The notes below the pieces were generated by a model. That model was not told where the DNA came from. It saw only the letters and a program-made list of their open reading frames with translations, and searched no databases. The position numbers and the translations under genes are program-made. DNA of 21,649 bases from Chrysochromulina tobinii (taxonomy: Eukaryota; Haptophyta; Prymnesiales; Chrysochromulinaceae): contig JWZX01002750.1 of assembly GCA_001275005.1 (NCBI GenBank), positions 1-21,649 on the forward strand, written 5' to 3'. Of the stretch, positions 1-9,259 are shown piece after piece (positions within the stretch are counted from its first letter, which is position 1; the number at the start of each line of letters is the position of its first letter).

Positions 1-14
1 GCCGCCGCCGTCAG

Positions 15-45
<31 letters not shown>

Positions 46-310
46 CTCGCCGCCCCCGCCCTCGCCGTCCTCGCCGCGGCCATCGCCGCCCCCGCCGTCA
101 CCGTCACCGCCCCCGCCGTCACCGACCCCGCCGCCACCGCCTCCGCTGTCACCTGATGATTACGGGAGCGGCAGCGGCGACTATGGCAGTGGGCCATCGC
201 CGCCCCCGCCATCGCCGCCAAAGCCGCCGCTGCCCCCGCGGCCACCAAGCCCGCCGTCTCCACCGTTTTCGCCACCGGCCCCGCCGGCAGTGCCACCGTC
301 GCCACCGCCA
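1..310 (+). repeat. CCG-rich low-complexity tract encoding SPPPP repeats
   Basis: Imperfect CCG/CCC/TCG triplets encode Pro with periodic Ser in the frame of the giant gene. Such tracts are typical of hydroxyproline-rich, extracellular or cell-surface proteins of algae. The interruption at about 155-193 reads Asp-Asp-Tyr-Gly-Ser-Gly-Ser-Gly. The tract is prone to slippage and to misassembly. Confidence 0.85.
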
Positions 311-1313
311 CTGATGGGAGCTTCTAAGGCGCAGGTTCGACTTGCCGATGATGAGGACGTGATACTCGTTCACGGGGTTGGCCTGTGCGCCCTTCTGTTC
401 GTGTCCATCGTCGCGCAAGCCCGGGTGCGCCCCTACCCGCAGGCCTTTCAGAACCGGCTTGTGCTCCGCCTGCAGGTGGCGCTACTGGTCATCGTGGCGC
501 TGTCCATGGTATCGATGCTCACCCCGGTGACCCTCGAGTTTGTATGGTCGTCGCTGTCGTTCGGGTGCATCGCAGCCAGCACTTTATATACAATGCTGGC
601 CCTCACTCATCTTCACGGTGGCTTCGACGCCCTCCTGCAGTCCTGCTGCTCGCTTGGACGGAAGAAACCTTCCTCGCCTGCCCAGCCAGCTCCGGTGCCG
701 CTCGAGGGCGAAGTGTTCGATGCACGGTACAAGCCGCAGGCCTGCTGGGTGGCCCCGCTTACGGACCCTCGCACCACGGGTTCTTCTGCGGTGGATGGCA
801 CGGATGGCTTGCGGAGGAGGGTACGGAAGCAGTATCCGGGGGGGAGCGGTGGGCCTACTACTCCCTTACCGGAGGATGATACGGAAGCCAGCCCGAGAGA
901 CTTGCGAGACCAGTGGAGGGACAGTTATGATGTGGCGGACGGCATTGAGGGCGTCGTCGAGGGCGTGCGGAGGAGTGAACGGAAGCCAGTCCAGCCACCT
1001 CCTCCGGCGAACAAGCAGGAGGCACACGCGGAGCGTTGGTGGGAGCAGGGAGATCAGCAGCAGGCCATCCCGCCTCCGGAGGCATCTGTCGGTGGAAGTC
1101 AGTTCAGGTCGACGTGGAAGCCACAGGCATGCTGGGCGGCGCCCTTGCCGGAGCCTGCCGCGGTGGATCACGCTCTCGAACAGGAGAGGCTCGAGAGGGA
1201 GGCAAGGGAGGCAAGGAGGCAACTGATGCAACTGATGCAAAACCAGCAGCGGATGAGTCAGGCGCAGGAGCGGAAGGAGCAGCTCGAAAAGCGCTTTCGG
1301 GAGCGCCTGGGTC

Positions 1314-1348
<35 letters not shown>

Positions 1349-4300
1349 TACCTCGCGTGGCGCGCCGACCAAGAGGGTGGAGTGAGACTCCCACCTTCCA
1401 AGGCGGCGAAGCTAGGTGGCCGCGACCGTGAAGACCGACTGGACGGCTGGCTCGAGAGCGGCACCGGTGCTTCGCGAGAGGGCCCTGGTCGGATGATCCG
1501 GCAGAAGCAGCTGGAGGCGTATTGGTGGAATTTGGAGGCTGACAAGCATTCCCTGATACAACAAGTCGAGGGTGGCCTGGCGACGAAAATTGGCGGCGGC
1601 GACCGTGAAGACCGACTGGACGGCTGGCTCGAGAGCGGCACCGGTGCTTCGCGCGAGGGCCCTGGTCGGAGGGTAGCTGACAAGCATTCCCTGATACGAC
1701 AAGTCGAGGGTGGCCTGGCGACGAAACTTGGCGGCGGCGACCGTGAAGACCGACTGGACGGCTGGCTCGAGAGCGGCACCGGTGCTTCGCGCGAGGGCCC
1801 TGGTCGGAGGGTAGCTGACAAGCATTCCCTGATACGACAAGGCGAGGGTGGCCTGGCGACGAAAATTGGCGGCAGCGACCGTGAAGACCGACTGGACGGC
1901 TGGCTCGAGAGCGGCACCGGTGCTTCGCGCGAGGGCCCTGGTCGACTCGCCCGCGCGAAGATCCACGCTCTTGCCACAGAAGCAAAGCAGCGCATGGTGG
2001 AGGCGGAATGGCTTCTAATCCAGTCCCTCAATGACGACGCGGCAGATGGTCGAGCCGACGTGCCAAAGTCCTCAGCAGGCAAGGGGCGCCCCGAGAAGCG
2101 CCGTCTCATCGTCCAGGCCATCGTCCACATGCCATCGAAAGACGCGTCCGAGTCAGCGAGTGGGGTACTCAGTGGCGACACTACCCAGCTCTCCGCCGCC
2201 CTAGGCGTGACGATCATCTCGATCGACGTCCTGGCGTCCTCGCCTGAACCACCATCGTCTCCACCGCCATCGCCACCGCCGCCCTCACCACCGTCGTCAC
2301 CATTTCCCTCGCCACGGCAGTCACCGCCATTACCATCACCGCCACCGTCACCCCCGCCGCCCGGCGCACCCGGCGCAGGGTACTTCCTCACGGCCAACAT
2401 CACCATCGCGGGCGATCCCTCCGACTTCACCGACGCCGTCGACTTGGAATTCCGCACGAAGCTGGCCAACCTGCTGGGCGTGAACCTGGGCGATATCAGG
2501 TTGGTGCGCGATGTCAGGTGGGTGCGCGCCACCACCAAGCGTGCCTTTTCACAGAGGCTCGCCGAACTTGAGGCGGATGGCAACGTGGATGCCGGATACA
2601 TCGAGGATGTCAAGCTGTCCTTTGCACAGAAGCTCGCTGCCATCGAGGCAGTGGTGGGCGACATGGAGGACGGACACGCCACATTCCGCGAAGATGGCGC
2701 TGTGGCGACTAAGGAGGGCGCTGGCCGCAGGAACGAGCGGTCAGGCTGCCCCCCGATGGATCCGCACGAGCGCAGAGCGATGCAGGTAGATGCACAGCTC
2801 GCCGCTGAGCAGAAGCTTTTGGAGGCGGAATGGCTGATGCTTGAGAGCCAAAAATTTGCAAGGGCAGAGGAGCGAGCCGAGATGCGCGCAGTCGGGTCGG
2901 CAGCTTCCAGGGACGGTGCTGGCCGGCGCAGAGAGGGATGGGCGAGTGGTGACCTCCGCGCATTTGCAAGGAGTATGCAACCGAAGCTCGATGAAGCCGA
3001 CGGTGGTGATGGTGCTCCCGCGAATGATTCCGATCTCGCAGCTATGCAGAAGGTGCTCGAGGCGAAGTGGCTCTTGGCCGAGATTCAGAGGCTTCCTACC
3101 GAGACGACCGACTCTCTTGATGGTGATTCCGAGCTGCCGGCTCAGCAGGAGGTCGACGAGGCGCGTCAGCGCTTAGCTGAGCTCGAGAGTAAGGAGCGCA
3201 TCGAGGCGCTCAAGGATGCGGGGCTCACGATTGAGCAGAAAGTGCTCGAGGCGCGTCAGCTCTTAGCTGAGCTCGAGAAGAAGGAGCGCGCCGAGGCGCT
3301 GAAGTCGGAAGCAACCAAGGATCGGCCCGCGCGATCATCTCGGGACATCAGCGTTGCCTTTGCTCCCACGCAGGCTGCCGCACTCAAGGTGATCAAGCAG
3401 CAGGTGCTCGACGTACGTCAACGCTTGGCGAGGCTCACGATTGAGCAGAAAGTGCTCGAGGCGCGTGAGCGCTTAGCTGAGCTCGAGGAGAAGGAGCGCG
3501 CCGAGGCGCTCAAGTCGGAAGCCACAAAGGGGCGGCCAACGCGCGCGATTCGGGACGCTGGCGGTGCTGGTGCTGCCATCGAGGGTGCCGCGCTCATCGC
3601 CATCAAACAGGAGGTCGACGAGGCGCGTCAGCGCTTAGCTGAGCTCGAACAGGAGCGCGCCGAGGCGCTGAAGTCGGAAGCAACAAAGGGGCGGCCAATG
3701 CGCGCGATTCGGGATGCTGACGGTGCCGGTGCTCCCATCGAGGGTGCCCCGTACATGGCCATCAAGCAGGAGGTCGACGAGGCGCGTCAGCGTTTAGCTG
3801 AGCTCGTACAGGAGCGCGCTGAGGTGCCCAAATCGAGGGCAGGCAAGGAGCGGCCTGTGCGCACGCTGGCGGCTCGCGTCCATGACGCGATGGTGTCGAT
3901 ACCAGCCGCTGAGCTGTTCCTCGCCGAGGCGGCGAAGCTGGCTGGCCGCGACCGTGAAGACCGACTGGACGGCTGGCTCGAGAGCGGCACCGGTGCTTCG
4001 CGAGAGGGCCCTGGTCGGTTGAAGGAGGCCCGGCCTGCCAAACTCGCAGACCGTTCGTTACGCATGCAAATTGCGGCGGAACTGAGGCCAGTCACCCCCT
4101 CGCTGAGCTCGAAGCTGCAAGCAACCGGCTCGCGCAAAGATGAGGAGCGAGCCGAGATGCGCGCAGTCGGGTCGGCAGCTTCCAAGGAAGGTGCTGGCCG
4201 GCGCAGAGAGGGAGGGGCGAGCCTCAGCGCAATTGCAAGGAGTATGCAACCCAAGCTCCTCGAGGCTCGTGAGCTCTTGGCTCAGCTGGAGAAGGACGAG

Positions 4301-7300
4301 CGCGCCGAGGCGATCAAGTTGGAAGCCCAGAAGGCTCGACGCGTTCCTATGACGGAGAGTGCCGCTCTCAAGGTGCTCGAGGCGCGCTCTGCTGCGCTGA
4401 AGCAGAGGGTGCTCGAGGCGCGTCAGCGCTTGGCTGAGCTTGAAAAGGCTGCAGGCGCGGTGGACGATGGTGGCACTGACGTCCTCGTGGGCGTGCCACC
4501 ATATGCCTTGGCCGATTCGGAAGCGGGCATCCAGATGCAGCGTGATGCGCTCCGCCTCCTGCTCGAGGCGGAGAGTATGATGCCCGGCTGCAGTGGCGGC
4601 CTCTCGAGCGAGCTGCGACTGACGCACTTTGGCCTCGTCGATCGTGAGTCGGAGAGGAAAGCGTTCAGAGAGGAGTGGGCGGCCGTCCCGAGCAACGCTA
4701 CTAAGGACCGGCCAGGGCGGTACATGGCGGCGGCGGCGGCGAGGGTAGCTGGCAAGATGCTGACATCTGCGATCAAGGCGATTCTGACTTCGGATCTGGA
4801 TGATGAGGAGACGAGAAACGCGCAGGCCTCCTCGCTCGTCCACGGGCTCTCTGAAGGGTTGACGCACGCCTCGTCGATCGTGCTCAACCTCTCCGGACTG
4901 GCGGACCAGCGCCCCGTATCCACTCCCTCGACCGTGGGCGGTGGCTACCTCCAGCAGACGTTCCAAGCCACGCAAGCACGTAAGCGGGGCAAGATGATTG
5001 CAGGACGGCTTCGTTCGGACGAAACCTCATCTGAATCGGGCGGTAACAAACAATCGCCCTCTGAGGTGCAACGCGCCTTTGCGGAGCGAAAGAAGGGGAG
5101 CCGCAAGGACCTTCTGAGCGGCGCCGGTGTGAACGCAGCCGCGCCACGCTGTTTCAAGAGCGCTCAGCTGCCCATGCTGAGAAAGGGCCTCTCGTTCCGC
5201 GGCAAGAGGCCCGATGATGACACTCTCGACGAGCTCGCCGACCGCGAGGGTGAGATTATAGGCGCGGGGCGCAATCGGACCAAGGGCAGCGGAATAGCCT
5301 CGGGCCCACTGCGCAAGACGAAGCAGAAGATTGTGGCCCGGAAGCTTGCCCAGAAGATCGGTGCCGCCTCACCGCCACCGCCCGCGATTCTTCGGCAGCC
5401 GGGATTCGATAAGACGGCCAGCTTCAATGGGAAATTCTTCTCGATGCTCGAGCCCAAGACGCAACCCTGGCAAATGGCCGCCTTGCATCGCATATCGGAG
5501 AGGGCAAGCGGCCACGGCCGCGCATCGGGTCGTGTCTCGATAGGCGATCTGCCGAACCAGGGATCGGGCCGCTTCTGGAAAGCCGGGTCTTCAAAAATGC
5601 TCCTGAAAACGTCTTCTGGAAGATCGCTCCTGGACCTCATCGACAAGGATGAGTGGGAGGCTGCTAGGAACGACACAGACATGCAGGAGCAGCTGGCAGG
5701 GAAGACGGCGGAGCAGCGCAAAAAGACGCTCGTCGAAAGGGCCGAGAACTGCCACGAACTCGCCATGGAGGCAGCGCTCGAGCAGACAGCCGCTCTAACA
5801 TTCTCGGAGCTTCTCGAACTTGAGAGGTCGGAGAGGCCTCTGCAAATCGTCATCGAGGGATTTGCTGGCGAGCTCCTGCCCGCCCCGCGGCGCACGCTGC
5901 TGCAGCGCTGGGGCTTGCGGTCAGTGCCGATGACAGTGATGCTGAAAATGGTGCATAAGGACGCACCAGTCAAGGTAGAATTGCGCACCGCGTCCACTAA
6001 GAGCCCACTTGCCAAGCCGTTTCGACTCAAGACCGTCGTGGACGCGGCGGACAACGCACGCAAGAAAGGGATGCTCGCAGCTGAGCGCGAGGCCGCCTCT
6101 GTCCTCAGCCAGCTCCACAAGCCCTCCGCGATTGCCGTGGATGAGGAGAGCATCCTAGAGTCACGCCGCTTCCCGGCTCCGAGAAAGCCACTCATGAGAG
6201 AGTTGGCACCCCTCAGCGACAGCTACGCGAAAGGGGAGGCGCGCAAAGAGAAGGCGCCGTCGTTGCGTAAAGGTGGAGGCCCGACTGTGATCGCACCCCA
6301 AGAGCTCTTGCTGACCACGAACGGAAGTGGAAAGTCCTTGGCTACCCCTGAGGCCTCCACTACCGATGCCCAACCATCGGAGGCGCAAAAGGCAGAGAAG
6401 GCGCCGGAGACGTTGCGCCTTATTGAAGGCACTGGCACTTCGCCCGAGCGTTCCAAGCCACTTTCGGCGGACAAGGCGAAGAGGGCGGAGAATTTAGCGG
6501 AACTCAACGAGAAGCTCAAGGAGAAGATGCCATCGCGTGTGGAACAGAGCATGGCGCGCCAAGAGCAAGTCCTCGATACGAGGCAGCGGATTCAAAGAGC
6601 TGCGAAGGAGATGCCTGCGCCTGCCCGCCCGCCCGCCCCGGGGACAGTGGGCTCCGGCCGGATGGACCGCACTGCGGCGTCCGATGCGGCGTCCGATGCG
6701 GCGTCCGCCACGCCCGCCACGCCCCCCGCGTCGCGCGCCGCATTCCCACAACGCCTGAAACGAACTCCGTCGGGGCTGCACGTGAATGCTGCAAAAGCCA
6801 TCTTGCCGATGCTGCCCCTGAGCACCTCTGATGATTCCCCGGCGACTTCACGTGCGCCGGAGACTTCGCGCGACCCCACGCGCAAGACCGCCGCCGCCGA
6901 CGTGATAAAGAAGAAAAGGGCCGCGCAGGCGCTCAATGTTGGCTCGTCTAAGAATGTACTCGCGGCGTGCAACACCTCTGAGAGGAGCACCTCCTCAGAT
7001 GATTCCCCGGCGACTTCACGTGCGCCGGAGACTTCGCGCGACCCCACACGAATGACCGCCGCCGACGTGATGAAGAAGAAAAGGGCCGCGCAGGCGCTCA
7101 ATGTTGGCTCGTCTAAGAATGTGCTCGCGGCGTGCAACACCTCTGAGAGGAGCACCTCCTCAGATGAATCCCCGGCGACTTCACGTGCGCCGGAGACTTC
7201 GCGCGACAAGTTCAAGAAGGCATCGAAATCGCACGGCTCGTCTAAGAATGTACTTGGTACTTCGGGGCGTAACAGCCCCTCTGTATTGTCCGAGCCCTCC

Positions 7301-7363
7301 GCAAGGCTAAGCGAATCCTCAGATGCCGCCTTGTCGAACGACGGAGACGTCCTCGATGCGTGA
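2..7363 (+). CDS. Giant membrane-anchored proline-rich and coiled-coil repeat protein (5' end outside window)
   Basis: The reading frame is open from base 2 to a TGA at 7361-7363 (about 2,453 residues). The GTG at 290 is only an internal codon and the true start lies upstream. Order of parts: an SPPPP-rich region (2-310) with a Gly/Ser/Asp/Tyr insert at about 155-193; roughly three hydrophobic segments (359-421, 467-523, 533-612), the first two separated by an RPYPQAFQNRL stretch that resembles the last helices of algal TRP-like or receptor-like proteins (inference); two KPQACW motifs (about 730 and 1110); a run of ten Asp; five near-identical DGWLESGTGASREGPGR units; a second proline-rich linker (2246-2378) between two beta-rich modules; long Glu/Lys/Arg/Ala coiled coils; a basic Ser-rich tail with three tandem repeats. 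I do not recognise the family. A membrane-anchored scaffold or cytoskeletal linker is the simplest guess. The single uninterrupted frame makes a real gene very likely. Confidence 0.85.
1317..1346 (+). repeat. GAC microsatellite encoding a poly-Asp run
   Basis: Ten consecutive GAC codons encode Asp10 in the giant protein, between a coiled-coil segment and the first DGWLESG repeat. The pure codon use suggests slippage-driven length variation. Confidence 0.9.
1424..1944 (+). repeat. Four copies of a 68-bp coding repeat (DGWLESGTGASREGPGR)
   Basis: Units lie at 1424-1491, 1601-1668, 1739-1806 and 1877-1944. The last three form a tandem array with an exact 138-bp period (46 residues), including a shared spacer with ADKHSLIRQ and GGLATK. 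The units are almost identical even at third codon positions (a GAGAG versus GCGAG change is the main difference), so they are recent copies or are homogenised by gene conversion. The protein unit is Arg/Asp/Glu-rich and ends in the basic ASREGPGR motif. Confidence 0.92.
2246..2378 (+). repeat. Internal SPPP-type proline-rich linker in the giant gene
   Basis: A second Pro/Ser tract (PPSPPPPSPP-like) interrupts the charged part of the giant protein. It sits between two short beta-rich modules: about 2099-2245 (LIVQAIVHMP to ISIDVLAS) and about 2378-2530 (YFLTANITIAGD, LANLLGV, IRLVRDVRWV). The modules resemble each other in layout: a strand, a D/S-rich loop, a helix ending in ALGV or LLGV, then a strand. 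Confidence 0.75.
3950..4017 (+). repeat. Dispersed fifth copy of the 68-bp repeat
   Basis: This copy lies about 2 kb beyond the tandem array. It shares the CGCGAGAGGG variant and part of the left flank (GGCGGCGAAGCT) with the 1424 unit but not with the other three, so these two are most closely related. Confidence 0.9.
6830..7215 (+). repeat. Three C-terminal 165/168-bp tandem repeats (SPATSRAPETSRD)
   Basis: Units begin near 6830, 6998 and 7163, with periods of 168 and 165 bp. The 3-bp difference is one Ala codon (TAAAD versus TAAD). Each unit starts SSD(D/E)SPATSRAPETSRD. The first two continue through KKKRAAQALNVGSSKNVL and the third diverges after the first part. The Ser/Thr/Pro/Arg-rich composition suggests a disordered, phosphorylatable tail. 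Confidence 0.9.
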
Positions 7364-7749
7364 ACAGTGATCATTGATCTTGACTTCGCCGCGCAGTCTC
7401 TCGATTTTCTTGCATCCTGTGTGGTGTGCTGTGTGCCTACATGTGGCGAGTGCCGAAATCACGTTGTATTAGTGCTGCCAAGAACATAGCCGTCTAGTAT
7501 ATAGACAGCGGACCGTGCAATAGAGTTTTTATTGTTTCGTTTGGAGCCTTTCGTTTGGACGGCATCATCGCGGCACATCGTTTGGATTATGCACGCGCGG
7601 TCGCGCCGCAACGGCCAACGCGCGAAGTGAAAGCGTCTCCGGTTTGTCACTTGTGGACTTGTACCCGACTACACGACAAGGTAAGCCATGGGCCTTTTTG
7701 TTCAGCTGTAATCGGAGGATGGAGCCGGGAAGAGGTCGCATGCTTCGGC
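7364..7749. other. Convergent intergenic region
   Basis: This holds the 3' ends of the giant gene (plus) and the Q/G/P-rich gene (minus). No protein-like frame is visible. A short AT-rich stretch lies near 7494-7535. A plus-strand consensus donor, AAG followed by GTAAGC, falls at 7680/7681, and a possible 48-bp minus-strand intron covers 7706-7753. Confidence 0.5.
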
Positions 7750-7753
7750 TTAC
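7706..7753 (-). other. Candidate 48-bp intron at the 3' end of the Q/G/P-rich gene
   Basis: On the minus strand the coding sequence runs into AAG then GTAAGC, and 48 bases later there is a pyrimidine-rich CCTCCGATTACAG acceptor. The donor overlaps the stop: unspliced mRNA ends Tyr-Gly-Arg-stop (TAA inside the donor), spliced mRNA ends Tyr-Gly-Ser-stop (AGC TGA). Splicing would barely change the protein. Confidence 0.4.
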
Positions 7754-8707
7754 CTTCCGTATCCGTGGTTCCCCTGCGGCTGCTGCATGCCCGGTGGCGG
7801 CGGCTGCGTGCCCGGAGGCTGTTGCATGCTCCACTGTGGCGGCTGAATGTCCGGCTGCTGCACCTGTGGAACATGTAACATGCCGGGTGCCTGCTGCATG
7901 TCCCACTGCCGCATGCCCCACTGCATGCTTGGCGGCACGGACGTGGTCCCCCAGGGTGGCCCCGAGGTTAGCTGGGCGACGCTGCCGAATCCCGAGGGGT
8001 TGGCGTCGTATTGGGAAGCTCCGCCACCGATTCGGTTATGGCGTAGGCGAGGACCCATGTACGGCTGAAGTTCGCCGTGCCCTTGCCCATAGCGCATGGC
8101 ACGGCGTGCGGCCGCGTCGCGGATCGCCACCGCCCTGTCTCCATTACCGCTGTACGTCAAGTCGCGTATGGGGGTGAGAAGGATGCCCTCGGGGCCAACG
8201 GCTCTGCCAGCGGTACGCCCTCGGAGGATCGAGTCACGCACGCTGCCAGGGCTTTCGTACCTAGGCCTCGTGTCTCCGTAAGCACCGCCCATTGGCCCGC
8301 TGCCTGGGCCGCCATGCTGTTGCTGGAACTGCTCAGGCGCGCCGTACTGCGGCTGCGGCTGCTGCTGCTGCATCGGCGCACCATACTGCGGCGGCGCGCC
8401 GTACTGCTGCTGCTGCGGCGCGCCGTACTGCGGCGCATCCATACTGCGGTGGCGCGCCGTACTGCTGCTGCGGCGGCGCTCCATACTGCGGCGGCGCGCC
8501 ATACTGCGGTGGCGCGCCATACTGCGGCTGTTGGGGGGGGGCGCCGGCCGGGGGCGCCTGCTGCGGCAATCCAGTTTGCTGCTGTCCCCAAGGCTGCTGA
8601 CCAGGCATGCCACCCGGTGGCGTAGCCATGCCAGACTGCTGGCCAGGCTGCGGCCCTCCCTGATTTTTACTCCAGCGCGAGGAGACGAAGCCACCAGAAC
8701 TGTCCAT
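7750..8707 (-). CDS. Gln/Gly/Pro/Tyr-rich low-complexity protein, one apparent frameshift
   Basis: Two minus-strand frames join into one protein. The upstream part (8707 down to 8438) reads MDSSGGFVSSRW, then Q/P/G-rich sequence and five QYG repeats. After base 8437 the next frame continues the same APPQYGAP repeat (four more) down to TAA at 7750. A Met/Gln/Pro-rich tail surrounds a less repetitive segment (RPRYESPGSVRDSILRGR, AIRDAAARRAMRYGQG). The start at 8707 was chosen for its strong context (GCCATGG) and because low-complexity sequence begins there; the frame is open to 9034, and ATGs at 8806, 8932 and 9034 are alternatives. The composition is prion-like or condensate-like. I do not recognise the family. 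The single extra base could be an assembly error, a real mutation or programmed +1 frameshifting. Confidence 0.65.
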
Positions 8708-9259
8708 GGCCCCCTGCATCTTCACGAAGGGGAATCTGGTCTGCATGCACACTGGCGAAGTCCCGATCATTTGTACAGAGGCGAGGGCCATCGCGCGGTA
8801 CGCCATTGGATGGAGGCCGAGAGAAGTCGGTAAAACCTTCTTCCCGGCAGGGACAGATTCTTCGATGAGATTCGAGTTTCGTCGTTTCGTCGTCTGCCGA
8901 ACAAAACCGCCGTGCCTCCACACAACCGCCATGCATGGCCATGGTTTTGTTTTTGTGGTGATAGTGTGACTGTTAACACGCGACAACCGGTGTACATGTA
9001 CAATGTACGCTGTGTGAGGGAGGAGGTGCTGCATCGGGGACTGGCGTGACGGTGTGCGGCTGTCTTTTTCCTGCTACTGTAGATACCAATTATTGGACCG
9101 GTGTTTGGCTCTTCGACACTTCAAGAGATAAGTGCACAATCCGCCATTCCACAGATTGCGTGCGCCATCATCTGGTCGACACGGTTCGTCCCGTTTCGAC
9201 CCCTGCTCTTGCGTCAACCGACCCCGCCCTGCGGGGCTTTACCGTTTGTCGGCCGAATC
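8707..9259. promoter_or_regulatory. Divergent promoter region with GTAC palindromes
   Basis: This lies between the minus Q/G/P-rich gene and the plus coiled-coil gene. It contains TGTACATGTAC overlapping GTACAATGTACG at 8991-9009. The 12-mer recurs exactly at 20278-20289 upstream of CTP synthase. A pyrimidine-rich plus-strand acceptor (TTTTTCCTGCTACTGTAG) ends at 9082 and could close a 5' leader intron. A promoter role is inferred from position only. Confidence 0.35.

Noticed and set aside
290-292. GTG as start of the giant gene
   Set aside because: The same frame is open without a stop back to base 2 and continues the proline-rich sequence.
1258-2682. Long minus-strand frame (474 codons) across the giant gene
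   Set aside because: It is Ser/Arg/Pro-rich, mirrors the plus-strand repeats and arises from GC-rich codons; the plus frame is continuous for 7.3 kb.
5164-6195. Minus-strand frame of 343 codons
   Set aside because: It is antisense to the giant gene, with Ser/Arg-rich composition and no recognisable domain.
8533-8541. G9 homopolymer as cause of the frame break in the Q/G/P-rich gene
   Set aside because: The protein reads sensibly on both sides of it in one frame; the break is about 100 bases away at 8437.
9101-9103. GTG as start of the coiled-coil gene
   Set aside because: A nuclear gene is expected to use ATG; the first in-frame ATG is 9260 with A at -3, and an acceptor-like site lies at 9082.
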